From positions 44,598,918 through 44,662,917 of the forward strand of contig OX439006.1 in the NCBI GenBank assembly GCA_949316495.1: DNA of 64,000 nucleotides, read 5' to 3'. The position numbers and the translations under genes are program-made. Source of the DNA: Amphiduros pacificus. Lineage: Eukaryota > Annelida > Polychaeta > Phyllodocida > Hesionidae. Below the pieces are notes generated by a model. That model saw nothing but the letters and a program-made list of their open reading frames with translations. It was not told where the DNA came from and ran no database searches. Of the stretch, positions 1 through 12,899 are shown piece by piece. Positions within the stretch are counted from its first letter, which is position 1. The number at the start of each line of letters is the position of its first letter.

Positions 1-1459
1 TTTCTAAACAGTATCTTTTTGGCAGAAAAATGTCCAATTTCTCAGTATTTAAGGAATATAATTTTTTTAGGTCCTGTTTCATTTACACATATTACAATAA
101 GTTATGATTTTATAAAGTGATGCTTGGTGATCATCTCACCATACTATCAGGTGATAATAATGATTATGGCTTTGCACTGGACAGCTGATCTCACAGTTCA
201 TTGAAATGTACATCGATGCTACCCTGTGTTTATCATCAAGTTTCTACTGTGTACCAACATTTCTGAAATAATAAAGTGATGATTTATTAACATTTACAAG
301 TATGAAAAACTTTCATGAATAGAAAAACAACTGTAACAAATATGACAGTGTGAAACTGCAGGCCTGACACCTCGCATGGTACAGCTCTTCTCACTAAACC
401 GATTGAAATGCACATCGATTGTAACCTGTGTTTACCAGCGAGTTTCCACCTTTTAGCAGCATTACTGGTGATATAATATGTTTGCAACACGTCCTGTCAT
501 TACTTATGAACTTATTTAGCCAAATTACAATTCTTGACAAAATTACACCAAACCAGAATCATAGGAAACATCGCAATATTTTTCTGACAGCTCCAGCACC
601 TTCAAACCGGAAGAGAGGTAACCACACCATCGTCACGCATGCGTCTATTTCTGAATTCTCGAATGTTGACACTTGATTTTGCAACAAGGCACACACTCCC
701 CAATTTATTTGTAACACGATGGCAGTGAATATAGAAATGAAACTACCTCTGTTACTCTGATCGGGTTAATCATAATTATATATAACTGATAGTTCCATTG
801 AAAACAACACACCAGAACTGCACAAATAAAATCAGAAATGCACAAAATTCTCACTAAAATCCAATTATTGGATACATACAATTGGAATCCGCTGACACAA
901 GGTGGCAAAATCTGCTCACCCACCCAGTGAAAACATGAGAGTGTGCAAGTGACACATTCTTTTAAAATAACTTTGGGAAGTGCATTATGAAAGTTACAAA
1001 TATAAAACTGGCCAGTTTGCTGTCAAATATAATATGTACACCCAACGACAACTGACTTGCAGACAACAACAGATCTGCGGTTCCATTTTCAAAGCCGTTA
1101 AAGTACATCCGTACTAACAAAAATATTCAAATCAGGTCATTCTCTTGACACCTGCATGTCCCAACAATGTCAAATGGTGTGATAAACATCAGCAATCAAT
1201 TGATAAACTGAAACGCAACTCTGTTGTCGTCCGCAGCTCTGTTGTCATAGGCTGTATGTACATTTGCCTTCCCGTTTGTGTCAAAGAGAACTGCAGCTCA
1301 CAGCATGTGCTGTTCAATGACACCATGCCAGTGGTTGGCAAGAAATGACATCGAGATTTAATTTTACATCGTTCACATGATATGTATTCATATGTTATAG
1401 AGCATGCACAAATGAGAGTCTTATTTATTTTCCAAGACAAACACAATGGCAGATGAAAA
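1..1459. other. No gene seen; short local duplication
   Basis: No coding exon or RNA gene could be supported here on either strand. A segment of about 50 bases at 199-250 (TTGAAATGYACATCGAT..., then CCTGTGTTTA) recurs in the same orientation at 403-450, so a unit of about 205 bp seems to have duplicated locally. The remainder is unremarkable AT-rich sequence. Confidence 0.5.
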
Positions 1460-1738
1460 CAGTGGCATCAATTATTCAAGCGCCACAATAAAGGCCGAAT
1501 AACAACCCACGGGGAATGACTACACCTTCCCCACGATCACAGAATAAGTAGATAGTCCATTTTTGTAACACGGATGATCCTTTTTTGATATCCATTGAAG
1601 ACGGTCAGTGGATATGAAAAAGTGACTATCAGTGTTATTCTGTGGTCGGTAGGATGATTGGGAATGTGTAGTCAATTTCTGTGGGTTGCAATTTGCGTTT
1701 TTCTGTGGTCAGTATGGTTTAAGTAACTGATGCCACTG
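1460..1738. mobile_element. hAT-like palindromic MITE
   Basis: Both ends carry CAGTGGCATCA in inverted orientation, and the two arms (about 1460-1565 and 1615-1738) remain complementary over about 100 bp, with shared blocks such as ACAACCCAC and CACAGAATAA. There is no coding capacity. The CAGTGGC start resembles hAT termini, but I could not find an 8-bp target duplication, so the superfamily is only inferred. A second, one-armed copy lies at 54710-54895. This copy sits about 250 bp upstream of POLR2K. Confidence 0.65.
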
Positions 1739-1837
1739 TGGAGTGTTCGTCAGTGTGCATGTAATAGCTCTTTTCACTCAACATCTTATTTTCGAATGAT
1801 TTATGATAGTAAATTTTACAAAACATGTTAATTTTAC

Positions 1838-1872
1838 ATAATATATATATAAAGGATATTTATATATATACC

Positions 1873-1917
<45 letters not shown>
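1838..1917. repeat. (TA)n microsatellite
   Basis: An almost pure TA dinucleotide tract, interrupted once by CCGG, lies just upstream of the POLR2K coding start. Confidence 0.9.
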
Positions 1918-1919
<2 letters not shown>

Positions 1920-1982
1920 GGTTTCCTATTGCATATGATTATACAAACACAACAAGTTTATGCTGCTCCTATTTTTCAGAAT

Positions 1983-3726
1983 ATGGAAACTCCAAGGAGT
2001 GATGGACAACCCATTAAGTCACAGACAATGATCTACATTTGTGGAGGTTGGTATTTTTTAGGCATTATTCCCACACAGTATTTATTGCTTAAGAGGTTTG
2101 TATTTGTGGTTGCTTACATTTTCCACCATTCTCATGTTCGACTATGATGTGTTTGACAATGGGAAAGAAATGTGTACCCAGTTCGACCGTGGCTGAAAAA
2201 AAGACCTCACAAGAAGTAGGCCCAACCACTCTGAAATGGCTCAAAACTCATGAAATATTGTTCAAAAAAGCTAATTGACCCTGAATGCCAAACCTATGTT
2301 GAAAAAAAGAAGAAATTAGGTGTATTAATTGATATTATGCGGTCGAACAGGCAAGTTACAGTCAATCAAAGGAACGGTCAAATGTGGGAACGGATGAAAC
2401 AGCCAGTAGCTGTATTTGCAAGCATTAAATTAACACAATATTGCTGATTTCTCTAATTTCTGTTTTGTCCAGGTCTGAGTATATATCAAAATATTTGTGT
2501 CTCATTGATTATAAGCATTTATCTTCACTCGTGGCAATGTTGCTTTCTCATAATTTTGCTTGAATGAACTGTGCTAGTCCAATATGCAATGACAATTCAT
2601 CAATCCTAAACACATACCAATGAACATCACTTTGATAAAGAATCATCAAATAGTTATTTTGTTATTCCAAAACATTAATATATAAGAAATTTTAAGTGTA
2701 AAATGTTCTACTTTACTATGATGGCCATGATAAAAAAAACACAAGCCAAGTGTTGCCCGTATGAGCAAAGAATATTTCTTTCATATTTGCAGTATTTTAA
2801 TATGGGATTTTTGTGGACTTTTATTTGCAGAATGTCATCACGAAAATGAAATCAAAGCCAGAGATCCTATTCGCTGTCGAGAATGTGGATACAGGATCAT
2901 GTACAAGAAACGAACCAAAAGAAGTATCCTTTATCAGAAGAGTATCAGTTATGATGTAATGTAACAGGGAGAATAACACTAACATCTGTACTTTGTTGGT
3001 CACAATTACACCATATTAAGATAAAATAAATGTTTTTGCCATATTAAGATAAAATAAATGTTTTTGCCAGCATTTATAAATATCCATAATTTGGTTGTTA
3101 AACAAGTGAAAAATATAAAAAAATATGGAGATATATAAAGACAAAATATCAATTTACATTTAGAGCACCCTTCACCTATTTAAAAAAAGGAAAAGAAAAA
3201 CAAATGCCCCCTTCCAGACACAAATATCAATAGAAATACCAACATTAAAGCAAGGGACAGAAGCAAATATTTATAAAATCTTTTCTACCCTTTTGTCATT
3301 TGTTTTCTCTTTAAGATTTAAGGAAATTATTGAATATGAAAACAATTACATTCAATGTTATTTCATTACAAACACTTGACGGATAGATGACTCACTTAAC
3401 CAGAGATATATGACTTGGAATTAAATTTTGTGAAAAAGAAGTGGGATTATACTTCCACTATTTACATAAATGTAAAAATAAAATGAAATTTATAGATAAG
3501 CACAGTTTTGCCTGAGTTGAATTGTCAGGAATGTACAATTTAAAAACCTCTTTGAGGAGAATTTAACACATTTGATTTCATCACAAAGATTTTGGGATAA
3601 ATATATGGATAAGCACATACATTGTTTATTTTGAGCATCACATTCGCCAGAATTTTGTTTCCATTATCTCATTCTTTGCATTATTCCTTAACCATTATTT
3701 CAGTGGTCGTATTTGACGGACGATGA
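1983..3726 (+). CDS. POLR2K: RNA polymerase I/II/III subunit RPABC4 (Rpb12)
   Basis: Encodes the smallest zinc-binding subunit shared by nuclear RNA polymerases I, II and III. Coding exons are 1983-2046, 2831-2923 and 3704-3726, all with GT-AG borders and matching phases. Together they give 59 aa, against 58 in human. The product contains [12 protein letters not shown], then [37 protein letters not shown], and ends MVVFDGR. The zinc ligands are C20, C23, C37 and C40. The start follows an acceptor-like TTTTTCAG at 1972-1979, so a 5' UTR exon further upstream is likely. The donor of exon 1 (GTTGGT) is weak. An AATAAA lies at 4322-4327, but whether it is used is unknown. The match to the family is near certain; nothing suggests a pseudogene. 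Confidence 0.97.
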
Positions 3727-5369
3727 GAAATCTTCAACAGCATCCAGAAATGTCAGAAGGAAATGGACATTCAATTCCTATTTATACCAGTGTTTTGTAC
3801 TATTTATTAGCTTAATATCCACATAGATGAGAAGCTTAAAGTTTAAGAAGTTTAAACCATAAAATGATATAAACAGAATACAAGTGAAAATATTCCCAAT
3901 TCATCTTATACTTCCCAGTTTTATAGTATTCATTTTACACATTTAAAGATATATTTGAAGCAAAGGATATTCAATATGTATCTGCTGTCATTTTGTGAAA
4001 CAATTGGCTAATTTGCAATCTGATAATATAGAATTAACCATCAAAGATTGGAGATACATCAACCAGGACACAAAAATGTCAAGACGGCCAGATCGAATAA
4101 AGCTTTCAAACATGATATGGCAAGAGTATGCATGGTATGATATATATGCAATTCATCATCCTACAAGCATGGTATATACAAAAGAAATGGTATATTCACA
4201 GACAAAAATCACTCTTCCGTAATACCAATTTGATGTGTTCATTGTCACCACAACTTTCTTTGTATATACATGATACTTTGTAAATTTATAATGCATATCT
4301 TGTGAATGTAAATAATTAGAAATAAATATATGTTTGTAATCAGATAAACTTATTTGCCCTGCCTTATTTTACAATATAGATACATTTCAAGGTCATATAT
4401 CAAATAATGTGTCACAAAAACACCTATAATTAATTTTGATTTACTAAAAGATTTATATATCTTATTTTACAATATAGATACTATTTAAGGTTGTATTTCA
4501 AATAATATTTCACAAAAAAATCCTATAATCAATTTTGGTTTGGTAGAAAGATTTAAATCCCTAGGCCCCCTTCCAATCTCTCCAACCAATGATTAAATAC
4601 AGAGGACTTGTTCAGTTATGGATCTGGTAAATTTGTACAGTTTCAGTGTGTACAAGCCACCCTCATGGAGTTGAAGACGGGTGGGGTTCATCTGAGTTAA
4701 AGGATCAGCATAATATTGATTGGGCCATACTTGTATTTAGCCATATACAGAAATTTAGAAAGCCAGTCCTGCATAATTGAACCAATATCTGGGTTTCATA
4801 TCTTTTGAAACAATATTTGGTGTTAATTGGACCAAATTCTTACAAAGAAAATTGCCCATTATAAATGTCCAGCATATTCACTGTGATATAGAAAATAGAA
4901 GTCTGGATCTAATAATTAGTATTTGTAGTTGGGACAATTATCTTCCACCATACCAGCTTGGGTCAAATCTCTGATGTGAGGTAGGTCTACATCTTCAAGA
5001 TTCTTTGCCTATTGGCATTCCAAAAGCCAGCGCCCCCTGTCGACTATCATTTGGGAATTTACACCAGATGGCATTACATCTGGCCTTCTATCAGTGGGAA
5101 AAAATAATTTTATTTGCTGATTACAAATTCTATTAATTATTAGTAGTGAAATCATAGGTCTTTTCACAATAATAGAACTTTAAATGCAAATATTTGATAG
5201 ACAACCAGGAATGAATACACACTTCCTGATAAAACGCAAGGTCAAGGCCGTATTGCCACATGGTGTGGACATTTCTGTTGTGACGAAATCTCTCTGCCAC
5301 ATTTGAGAGCTTCAGCGGAACACAAAAGTGACATTCTATGGGCAGAGATAAACTTAACTATCTGCCATA
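3727..5369. other. POLR2K 3' region / NMD3 upstream region
   Basis: No further exon recognised. The stretch holds a probable POLR2K polyadenylation signal at 4322-4327, a tandem duplication of about 115 bp at roughly 4361-4590 (each unit has TTTTACAATATAGATAC and TCCTATAAT-like blocks), and a CTCF-like motif at 5027-5040. The NMD3 promoter presumably lies in the last few hundred bases, but no clear TATA or initiator stood out. Confidence 0.5.
5027..5040 (-). promoter_or_regulatory. CTCF-like motif
   Basis: The minus strand reads ACAGGGGGCGCTGG, a very good match to the bilaterian CTCF core (CAGRKGGCRC-type). It lies between POLR2K and NMD3, where an insulator or promoter-proximal site would make sense. 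It is a motif match only; binding is not shown. Confidence 0.4.
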
Positions 5370-8300
5370 ATGGAGTACATGCAAGAACAAAGTCAGCCCA
5401 CCACAAATATAATGTAAGTAGATTGCTGAAATATATATCGCTACCGTCTGTCATTTCCATGAATCATTGAGATTCATTGACATAGAGAAATCATAAATCT
5501 ATTTTTTCTCTGTGGTCAGACTCAAGTCAAGAGACAGTCGACACAAGAACAATTGCACAACATTTACAGTTCACATCCCTCTTCTTTCCTACCATTTAGA
5601 TTTTGAAACCTGTTGGCAGTCTTGCGTCTTGCATCAAAATTATTGCTAAAGCCTTAACCCATACTTGTGCCCGACCAGATTTCCGTCGCTACCAATAACT
5701 GCCGATTACAGCGGCTAAGCCGGAGAGGACCCTTGTAGCCGATGGCAGTCACGGTCTAATTCATCGGCTGATACTGGTCGCTGACGAGTAAAGCCTATTT
5801 AAATTTAATAGTTTTGCAAGACTAACCAGTTGTATTGTGAGGACTAGCAATATTTCCCAGTGTATGATCTGCATACAAAATTTATATAATTTCTAACCAT
5901 TCAATATAACAATGGTTAAGTAGCGTCATTCCCATCGATTGCCAGTGGCAGATGTTGACATATATCCTCATCAGTTCAGAGTGATTGTTGTGACAATTGC
6001 AGGCATGTCCGCACTGGTGAATGGCTGTTTCGACCGTTCCTATTCAACTGTTCCCCCCTGATCTACCATGCCTGCTCGACTGTATAATTTCAATCAATTT
6101 GATTAATTTCTATTTTTTTCTTTTCAACATAAATTTGGCCTTTCTGGTCAATTAGCTCTCTCAAAAGCTATTTTGCGAGTTATGAGCTGTTTCAAAGTGA
6201 CTTGGCCACTTTTTGTGAGATCTGATTTTCATGACCCAGTCGAACTCGGGGACAGAATTTTTTCCCATGGTTGACCATAGTTGAATAGGAGACAGGTGGA
6301 AATTGCCAGAAACACTCACCACTGACCCCAGTTCAATCGTTGCAAAAAATGTCTACCTTCTTCTGTTTAAATTACTGAGATATAGCCCAGACTTCACTCA
6401 ATCCATGTGTACAGATCTGCAGACATTGATTAAAATTAGTCCCCCAAGATCGACCATGGGGAGAAAACCTGGCCCATGGAGCTGTCAGTTGGTTTGGTAA
6501 TTTAATTCTAATTAAACAGTTAAACAGGTTACAGTCAAACAAGAAAAAGGTTCAACCGGGGCCATGCAAAACAACCTGTCAGCACTTTTAATAGTTAAAA
6601 AGAGGTGTTTGTTTCCTGCAAGGGCTGAATGTATAGTTTGAAATTGTTATAAATGAAGTTCTGTCACCATCTCAGACTTTCATTAGATTTACTGAATTTG
6701 GATCATTCAAAATTATACATTTCACAGAATCAATTTTCAGATCCTTTCTTTTCAAGTGCTCCTGATAGTTTGTTGCATAAATGCTGAATATAATTTGATT
6801 TTAAAATATAAGAAAAAGGAAATTGGATATGTTATTCTAATAGTGTAATAAATCAAAAAATGAAAATTATTTGTTCATAACAGTTCAACTTAAATTACAC
6901 CACCATATGACATAAAATGCAAAACAGCCTATGACTCTCAACTTATTGTGATTATTTCTGTACGTTGAATAATAAACTTGACTGAATGTTTAAATTTGAA
7001 AGGAAATGCATTATTCTTTCCAAATATGACATAACAAATGTCATATTTGTTTATACTGCACATGGTATCTTAATCTTTCAGAATAACATTTACAAGAAAC
7101 TGCTGCATTTTCAACCAAAGTGTACATGCAATTGCGAATCTGGATATTTGCTTACTCATTGTGGTAAATGTCACAAATGGGTACATGTCTCCATTTTGTG
7201 AGCTTTCAACACTATGGATTTAATAATGTTGATGAAAATTCACACAACCCTCTGCATTATACATCAGTCCCAAGAGAAATCTAAAAATGAATCTAATATC
7301 ATGTTCAATGCAAAAAACCTGAGCAGCTGAGATGATCAAAGTTGCAAGGGAGAATGCATCTGTCAAGCATATAACAAAGCATCTCACATACAGTTTTTGG
7401 TGAACTGGCAATTTTGGGAGGTCAGTAAAACACACATTTAGTGTTTATTCTTCACACTTTTCATGACATCGACATTTCATGTTGATAATCAGATTATTAT
7501 AGAAAGGGAACAAAACACATTTTGGAGACTGTCCTGACTCTGGTAATACAACATGGTGTACTTTGTTCATTTTCTGTATTTTGAGGCTGTTTTGTGTTTT
7601 AATCTCTCTCTGTAAGATAATACCTCTATCTCAGCTGCATCCCACCCTTGAAAGTATGACACAAAGATGATGCTACTCTAAAAAATAGTTCTATGTATGA
7701 TTTTGATAATTATATATAATCTATATAAATGTTCAAATAGCATCATTTTCAACCGCAGAGTATTATTTTGTTTTCAAAGAAATCTTTCTTGTTGTATCTG
7801 GTAGCTGTTTTCTTCAAATAAAAAACTTGAATAATTGAAATGAATATTTTTGTGTTACAGTTTGTGTTGTGAATGCGGCACCCAGATTGAACCCAACCCT
7901 GCCAACATGTGCGTGGCATGTCTGAGAACACAGGTGGACATAACAGAGGGAATTCCCAAACAATGTGTCTTGTACTTCTGTAAGGGGTGTGAGAGATATC
8001 TTCAACCTCCTTCACACTGGGTGACAGCCACTCTAGAATCTAGAGAACTGCTTTCTGTGTGCCTCAAGAAAATCAAAGGCTTAAATAAGGTGATGTTTAG
8101 AATTGATATGAGCTGATTACACAAAGATAATAAGATACATGTAAACAAACATCCATTTTTACCTTGTGACAGATTATTTGTTGGTTTCATGCTTTGTACA
8201 AATAATATGGCAAAGTCATGTTGAAACTTCCCTAATTTAAGGAGATTCAATTGCATTTTCAACATGTGTGACCAAAAGAAGGATGCCATTAAACTGTTTG

Positions 8301-11300
8301 ATCTGTGCACAGATTTGGCACGAAAGTTTCCTCTTGAAATAAAAGAAATCATGAAAATATGTGTAAGGAAATTCTAATTTTGTATTATGGTGTAGTGAGA
8401 ATGTTTGGAGTCCATTTATCCATGGATGTTTAATTAGACAATCCTCATCCATCCAATATTAGGACAATCATGGAACTTTTGTTTCAACTGGTTAGACTCA
8501 GTTTGTGCAGTGGGCAGCTTATATCACTGATTATTGAGGATTGCTCTGATTGGTTCACCTAAATGTAGAATAGGAAAATCCCAAACAACGACTAGAAAGT
8601 TATATATATTACCAGTTGATGCCCAGATGTACGGTTGAAATTCCGGTTAAACATCTGGGCACCTATGAGCTCATTTACTGTCCCATATTGGACTGTTATT
8701 GTGTCTAACATTCAGTAATGATATTATGATGTGCTGTGTAGGTCCGCCTGGTGGATGCTGGCTTCATCTGGACGGAGCCCCACTCCAAGCGCATCAAGGT
8801 GAAGCTGAGCATTCAGAAGGAGGTGCTCAATGGGGCCATGCTACAGCAGGTCTTTGTGGTGGAGTTCACTGTTAACAGCCACATGTGTGATGACTGTCAT
8901 CGCGTGGAGGCCAAGGACTTCTGGAGAACTTGTGTCCAGATCAGACAGAAAGTATGTATCTGAAATATTCATGGTCTGTTCAACATTTAGTGCCATATCA
9001 AAAGAACTTATGTCCAGATATCTTTCTGAAATATTCATGGTCTATAAGACCTTGTGTCCATATAAAACAACTTAAAACAACAGCAGCATAAAATTTAGTA
9101 TTAATCCTTCTGCACCAAATATTATTTGAAATTCTCATTTCAGACACAGATGTTATCTGCAAAAGACATACAAAATGTTTTTTAAAAAATGATAAAATAA
9201 TGTTTTTTGAATGATTTTTGCCCCATTAGACATCTCATAAGAAGACACTATTTTACCTGGAGCAGATGATCTTAAAACACAAAGCTCATACCAACACTAC
9301 AAACATTAAGGCCCTCCCAGAAGGGATAGACTTCTACTATGCCGCCAAGCAGGATGCCAGGAGACTGGTGGATTTTCTGCAGACCGTTGTGCCTTGCAAG
9401 TATGTTATACTCCTTTCATTATATTTTTATATGATTTTTTTATTCATATATATTGAACTATGGCAAGCCTATCTTTGGATGTATCCAAAGTAAATAACTT
9501 TTTTCCATGAAATGATAACTTTACCATGCCATTGTCAATTAGAGCTTGAGTATCTAAAATATGTATAAGATATTTTTTCATGGAAGACTTACATAGATAT
9601 ATTTCTGAATGAATTCTGTCTTGCCAACCTTAACTCTTTGGTTCATTCTTTCCAGTTTCATATTTGTATGAAACACAATTTAACCAAAAAGCTTATGAGT
9701 ATAAATTAATTTATGCTTTCATCACACAGGTATGGAACTGCACAGGAATTGGTGTCGCATGACATTCACAATAACACATATAACTACAAGACGACATTCT
9801 CTGTGGAGATCGTTCCCATTTGCAAGGACAACATTGTGTGTCTTCCTGCTAAGCTGGCCCAGCAACTCGGTAACCTGGGACAAATCTGTGTGTGCTATAA
9901 GGTTACACAAACTGTTCATATCATCGACCCTCAGACACTTCAAGGTAAGCCCAACTAAGAGATTGATGTCTTTCAGATTTTTTTTTACCAGACTTGTCAG
10001 AGAAAAAACTAATTTTAGAACATACTTACGGAGATATTTCTTTTTTCAAAGAAAGATTTACATTACCGGTAATTTCTTCCTAATTTTTATACCAGACCTA
10101 TCAAAGTTAGGTTCTGAAACATTCACCATCACCATCTGGACTTTTATTGCTATAAATGAACTACTTTTGGTCTCAACCATGACAGGTTGACTATTAGAAC
10201 AAGTCAGGGGTTAACACGGTAGACTTCATATGTAATATTTATGAGAAGTGCTGTGAAACCAACCAACACATTTTTGGGGTAATCTTGCCATTTTCACTGA
10301 AAGGTCTGTTTTTATAAAAATTGGCTAAACCAAACTTTTGTAGCGGTTTAAACGACTGTTATCCGGCATGTGAAGACTACCGTGTTAACCCCTTTACTGA
10401 ATATTTGGACCTAACCATGGACCTGACCAAAAGATATGGTCAGTTTCAGAGGATATGTTATCACATTGTTTGAATTGTGAGATATGTTTTGTTATTAGAT
10501 TTGCGATGGTTGTTTTTTCAGTTGGTGAGGTGAATGGGACAAACTTCTGGAGGACACCATTCAGCAGCGTGTGTCAACCTCGTCAACTCGTCCCCTACAT
10601 CGTCATGCAGCTGGAACATGTTCAGGACAAAGACAAAAGACATGTTGCCGGCCGCGGACAACGCTCTCAGAAAGTAAGTGCACTTGCCAAAGTTTCATGG
10701 GCAATTTGTGTAGATTTTTTTTCATGCTTCACCAAAAAGATTTAGCCTTTTTCAATGTTCAAGGTTAAGGAAAGTGAGACATGTTATTTTCCACCTACTT
10801 CCAATTTTCTATTGACAAATTTGTGAAGATTTTTTTTCATGTTTCACCAAAAAAGATTTAGCCTTTTTCAATGTTCAAGGTTAAGGAAAGTGAGACATGT
10901 TATTTTCCACCAACTTCCAATTTTCTATTGACAAAGTGTGGATCACCCTTTTTTGTTGAAACCATATTTTCTATCTACTTTCAACTGACAAACATGGATA
11001 ATGGTGTAAATTCTTTAGAGGAACCTATATCATTTTATTATTTATAGCACACCATCCCTTCCCAAACCCTCAGAAAAGAAGGTTTAGGGGCTCAGGGATC
11101 CAAAGTTGGATCTCATGATGTGCATATGCACTGTGACGTCACTTGACAACAGCACTCGATTGGAACTTTTCACTCAAAAAGAGTATACAAAGCTTGGTGT
11201 TCCTTGATGAGAGTTCAGCTAACTCGAAATATATATATGAATAAAATTATACAGGTTTCTCTTTTACAATGGCCTCATGTATGAGTTATTGATGACTTGT

Positions 11301-12792
11301 AATCTGAGAGAGGTTGGAGTATGATGGAGATACTGGTGTGATTTCAGCATGTATTAGCAGACTGCTGGGTTGTGCGGGCCAGTGAGCTGGGCACCACTGA
11401 TCAGCAATACTTCTGTAGGACTCATCTGGGACACCTGCTTACACCCGGAGACACTGCACTCGGGTAATATTTTGCCCTCACAATTTCCAACTCATATCAG
11501 AGAAATAAGCATAAATTGAAATAAGCATGGAATATATAAATTGATATAAGATTCTACTAGTGTAGATCCTAATGTGACCAGATAAAATTAACATTTAGTT
11601 TTGGATACCTTTGACAAATTTATAACTGAGATTTTGTGTATTGTTTCAGTTTTGATATGAGATCAGCAAATGTGAATGATGTGCATTTAGATAAAATCCC
11701 GGCTGATAAGCTTCCAGATGTGGTAAGTAGGAAAATAATTCTTAATCACTGAAAAAGACAGGACAACCCATACCAATGCTGCAGAATTGTGATTGGAAAA
11801 TTGTTTCAGAATTGAAAAAAAAAAAAATGAAAAGCTAAGATTGTTATGTACATCTAACCCAGGTTTTAGTGAAGAAGTTGTATGCAGACTCTCAGTATCG
11901 CCACCGCAGGCGGCAGTGGAAGCTACAACACCTGCAGAAGGAGGACAATGATGAGACCGCATCCAACGATAACGATTACCAGGACTTCCTGCAGGATCTG
12001 GAGGAGGACCCCACGATCAGGCAGAATATCAACATATATAAAGGTAAGAACATCTTTAAGCAGCCTTCAAAATAGGGTTCAAATAATTCTTGCCCTCGTC
12101 CTGTTTTTAGCAGCCAAAGAATAGAAAATAGAAAAAAAAAGTCGCTAGCTAGCCCTTGCTAAAAGTTGCTTGCTTAGGGCAACAGGTTGGGCTCAACTTT
12201 TTAACACTCTCCTTAAGGCAAATTGGCCATGATATTGTTTTAGATATTGAGATATTGTTTGATATGTGGCATTGCTATCTCAGTGGAGGGTGACTGTATG
12301 TTCTTAATGGAAAATAACCCCCTAGAAACACATTGAGATCATTTTTTGCAATGATAATTTCAAATGACTGCTTGTTGTTGATTTTATATGAATTATAAGT
12401 GGAGGTAGTTTATTTCCAAGTTATTTGTCAATTTTTGTTGTTGCTGACATTGCTGATAATGGAATATAAAGTGGTTTTAAATGTTTGTGTTGTTGAATGG
12501 AAATCCTTTATCAGTGTCTCATCTTTATATTGGAAAGAAAAGCATTCTTTTACTTTATTACATTTTATATTATTATAAAGATAGAAATAAGTAATCATAA
12601 GCTTTTTTGCCACGTTGCATGTGTGACATGAATGTTTAATTGGTGTTTTCAGACAGAACTAAGGTGGCAGTGGACATGGATGACATGGACGATGACGTAG
12701 ACCTGCCACAGGTCAGCCTCCAGGAGATGCTGGATGACCTTCACCTTGGAAAAGATGCCACCGGGGAGGATGGGGCATCCATGCAAGAGTAG
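5370..12792 (+). CDS. NMD3: 60S ribosomal export protein NMD3
   Basis: NMD3 is the adaptor that links the nascent 60S subunit to CRM1/XPO1 for nuclear export. Ten coding exons were placed: 5370-5413, 7861-8089, 8742-8951, 9230-9399, 9730-9944, 10522-10673, 11348-11463, 11650-11722, 11863-12043 and 12653-12792. All have GT-AG borders and compatible phases, for 1530 nt or 509 aa (human 503). Exon 1 gives MEYMQEQSQPTTNI, matching the human MEYM start. The N-terminal zinc region has four CxxC pairs (CCECG, CVAC, CKGC and MCDDC). The middle carries NTYNYKTTFSVEIVPICKDN. The C-terminal part has basic RHRRRQWK, which is NLS-like, followed by acidic EDLEEDP and DMDDMDDDVD stretches and ends EDGASMQE. 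The reading frame is intact throughout. Confidence 0.97.
5655..5760 (+). repeat. Dispersed repeat in NMD3 intron 1
   Basis: About 100 bp (ACCAATAACTGCC..., CAGCGGCTAAGCCGG, CCCTTGTAGCCG) is related to 15945-16032, where the same body is joined to a LINE-like tail. Here the tail is absent. It looks like the body of a SINE or other short non-autonomous element; the family is not identified. Confidence 0.5.
10707..10937 (+). repeat. Tandem duplication in NMD3 intron
   Basis: A unit of about 110 bp (from GATTTTTTTTCATG through TTCTATTGACAAA) is present twice in direct tandem with only a few mismatches, directly downstream of exon 6. It is recent by its high identity and is non-coding. Confidence 0.85.
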
Positions 12793-12887
12793 GACACTAA
12801 CATCAGTACAATGGAGAACATGCAGTTAATATCCTCCCTGCTTTCCTTCCAGTAATATCTTATGGACAATTTATAATATAAATATAG

Positions 12888-12893
12888 AATAAA
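12888..12893 (+). terminator. Probable NMD3 polyadenylation signal
   Basis: AATAAA lies 96 bases after the NMD3 stop codon, at a usual distance for a short 3' UTR. Confidence 0.5.
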
Positions 12894-12899
12894 TCATAT

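Noticed and set aside
6986-7201. Cys-rich ORF upstream of NMD3 exon 2
   Set aside because: It does not match NMD3, whose first exon was found at 5370-5413. No splice context.
8002-8352. Antisense ORF over NMD3 exon 2
   Set aside because: It is a shadow of the NMD3 coding exon and the following intron.
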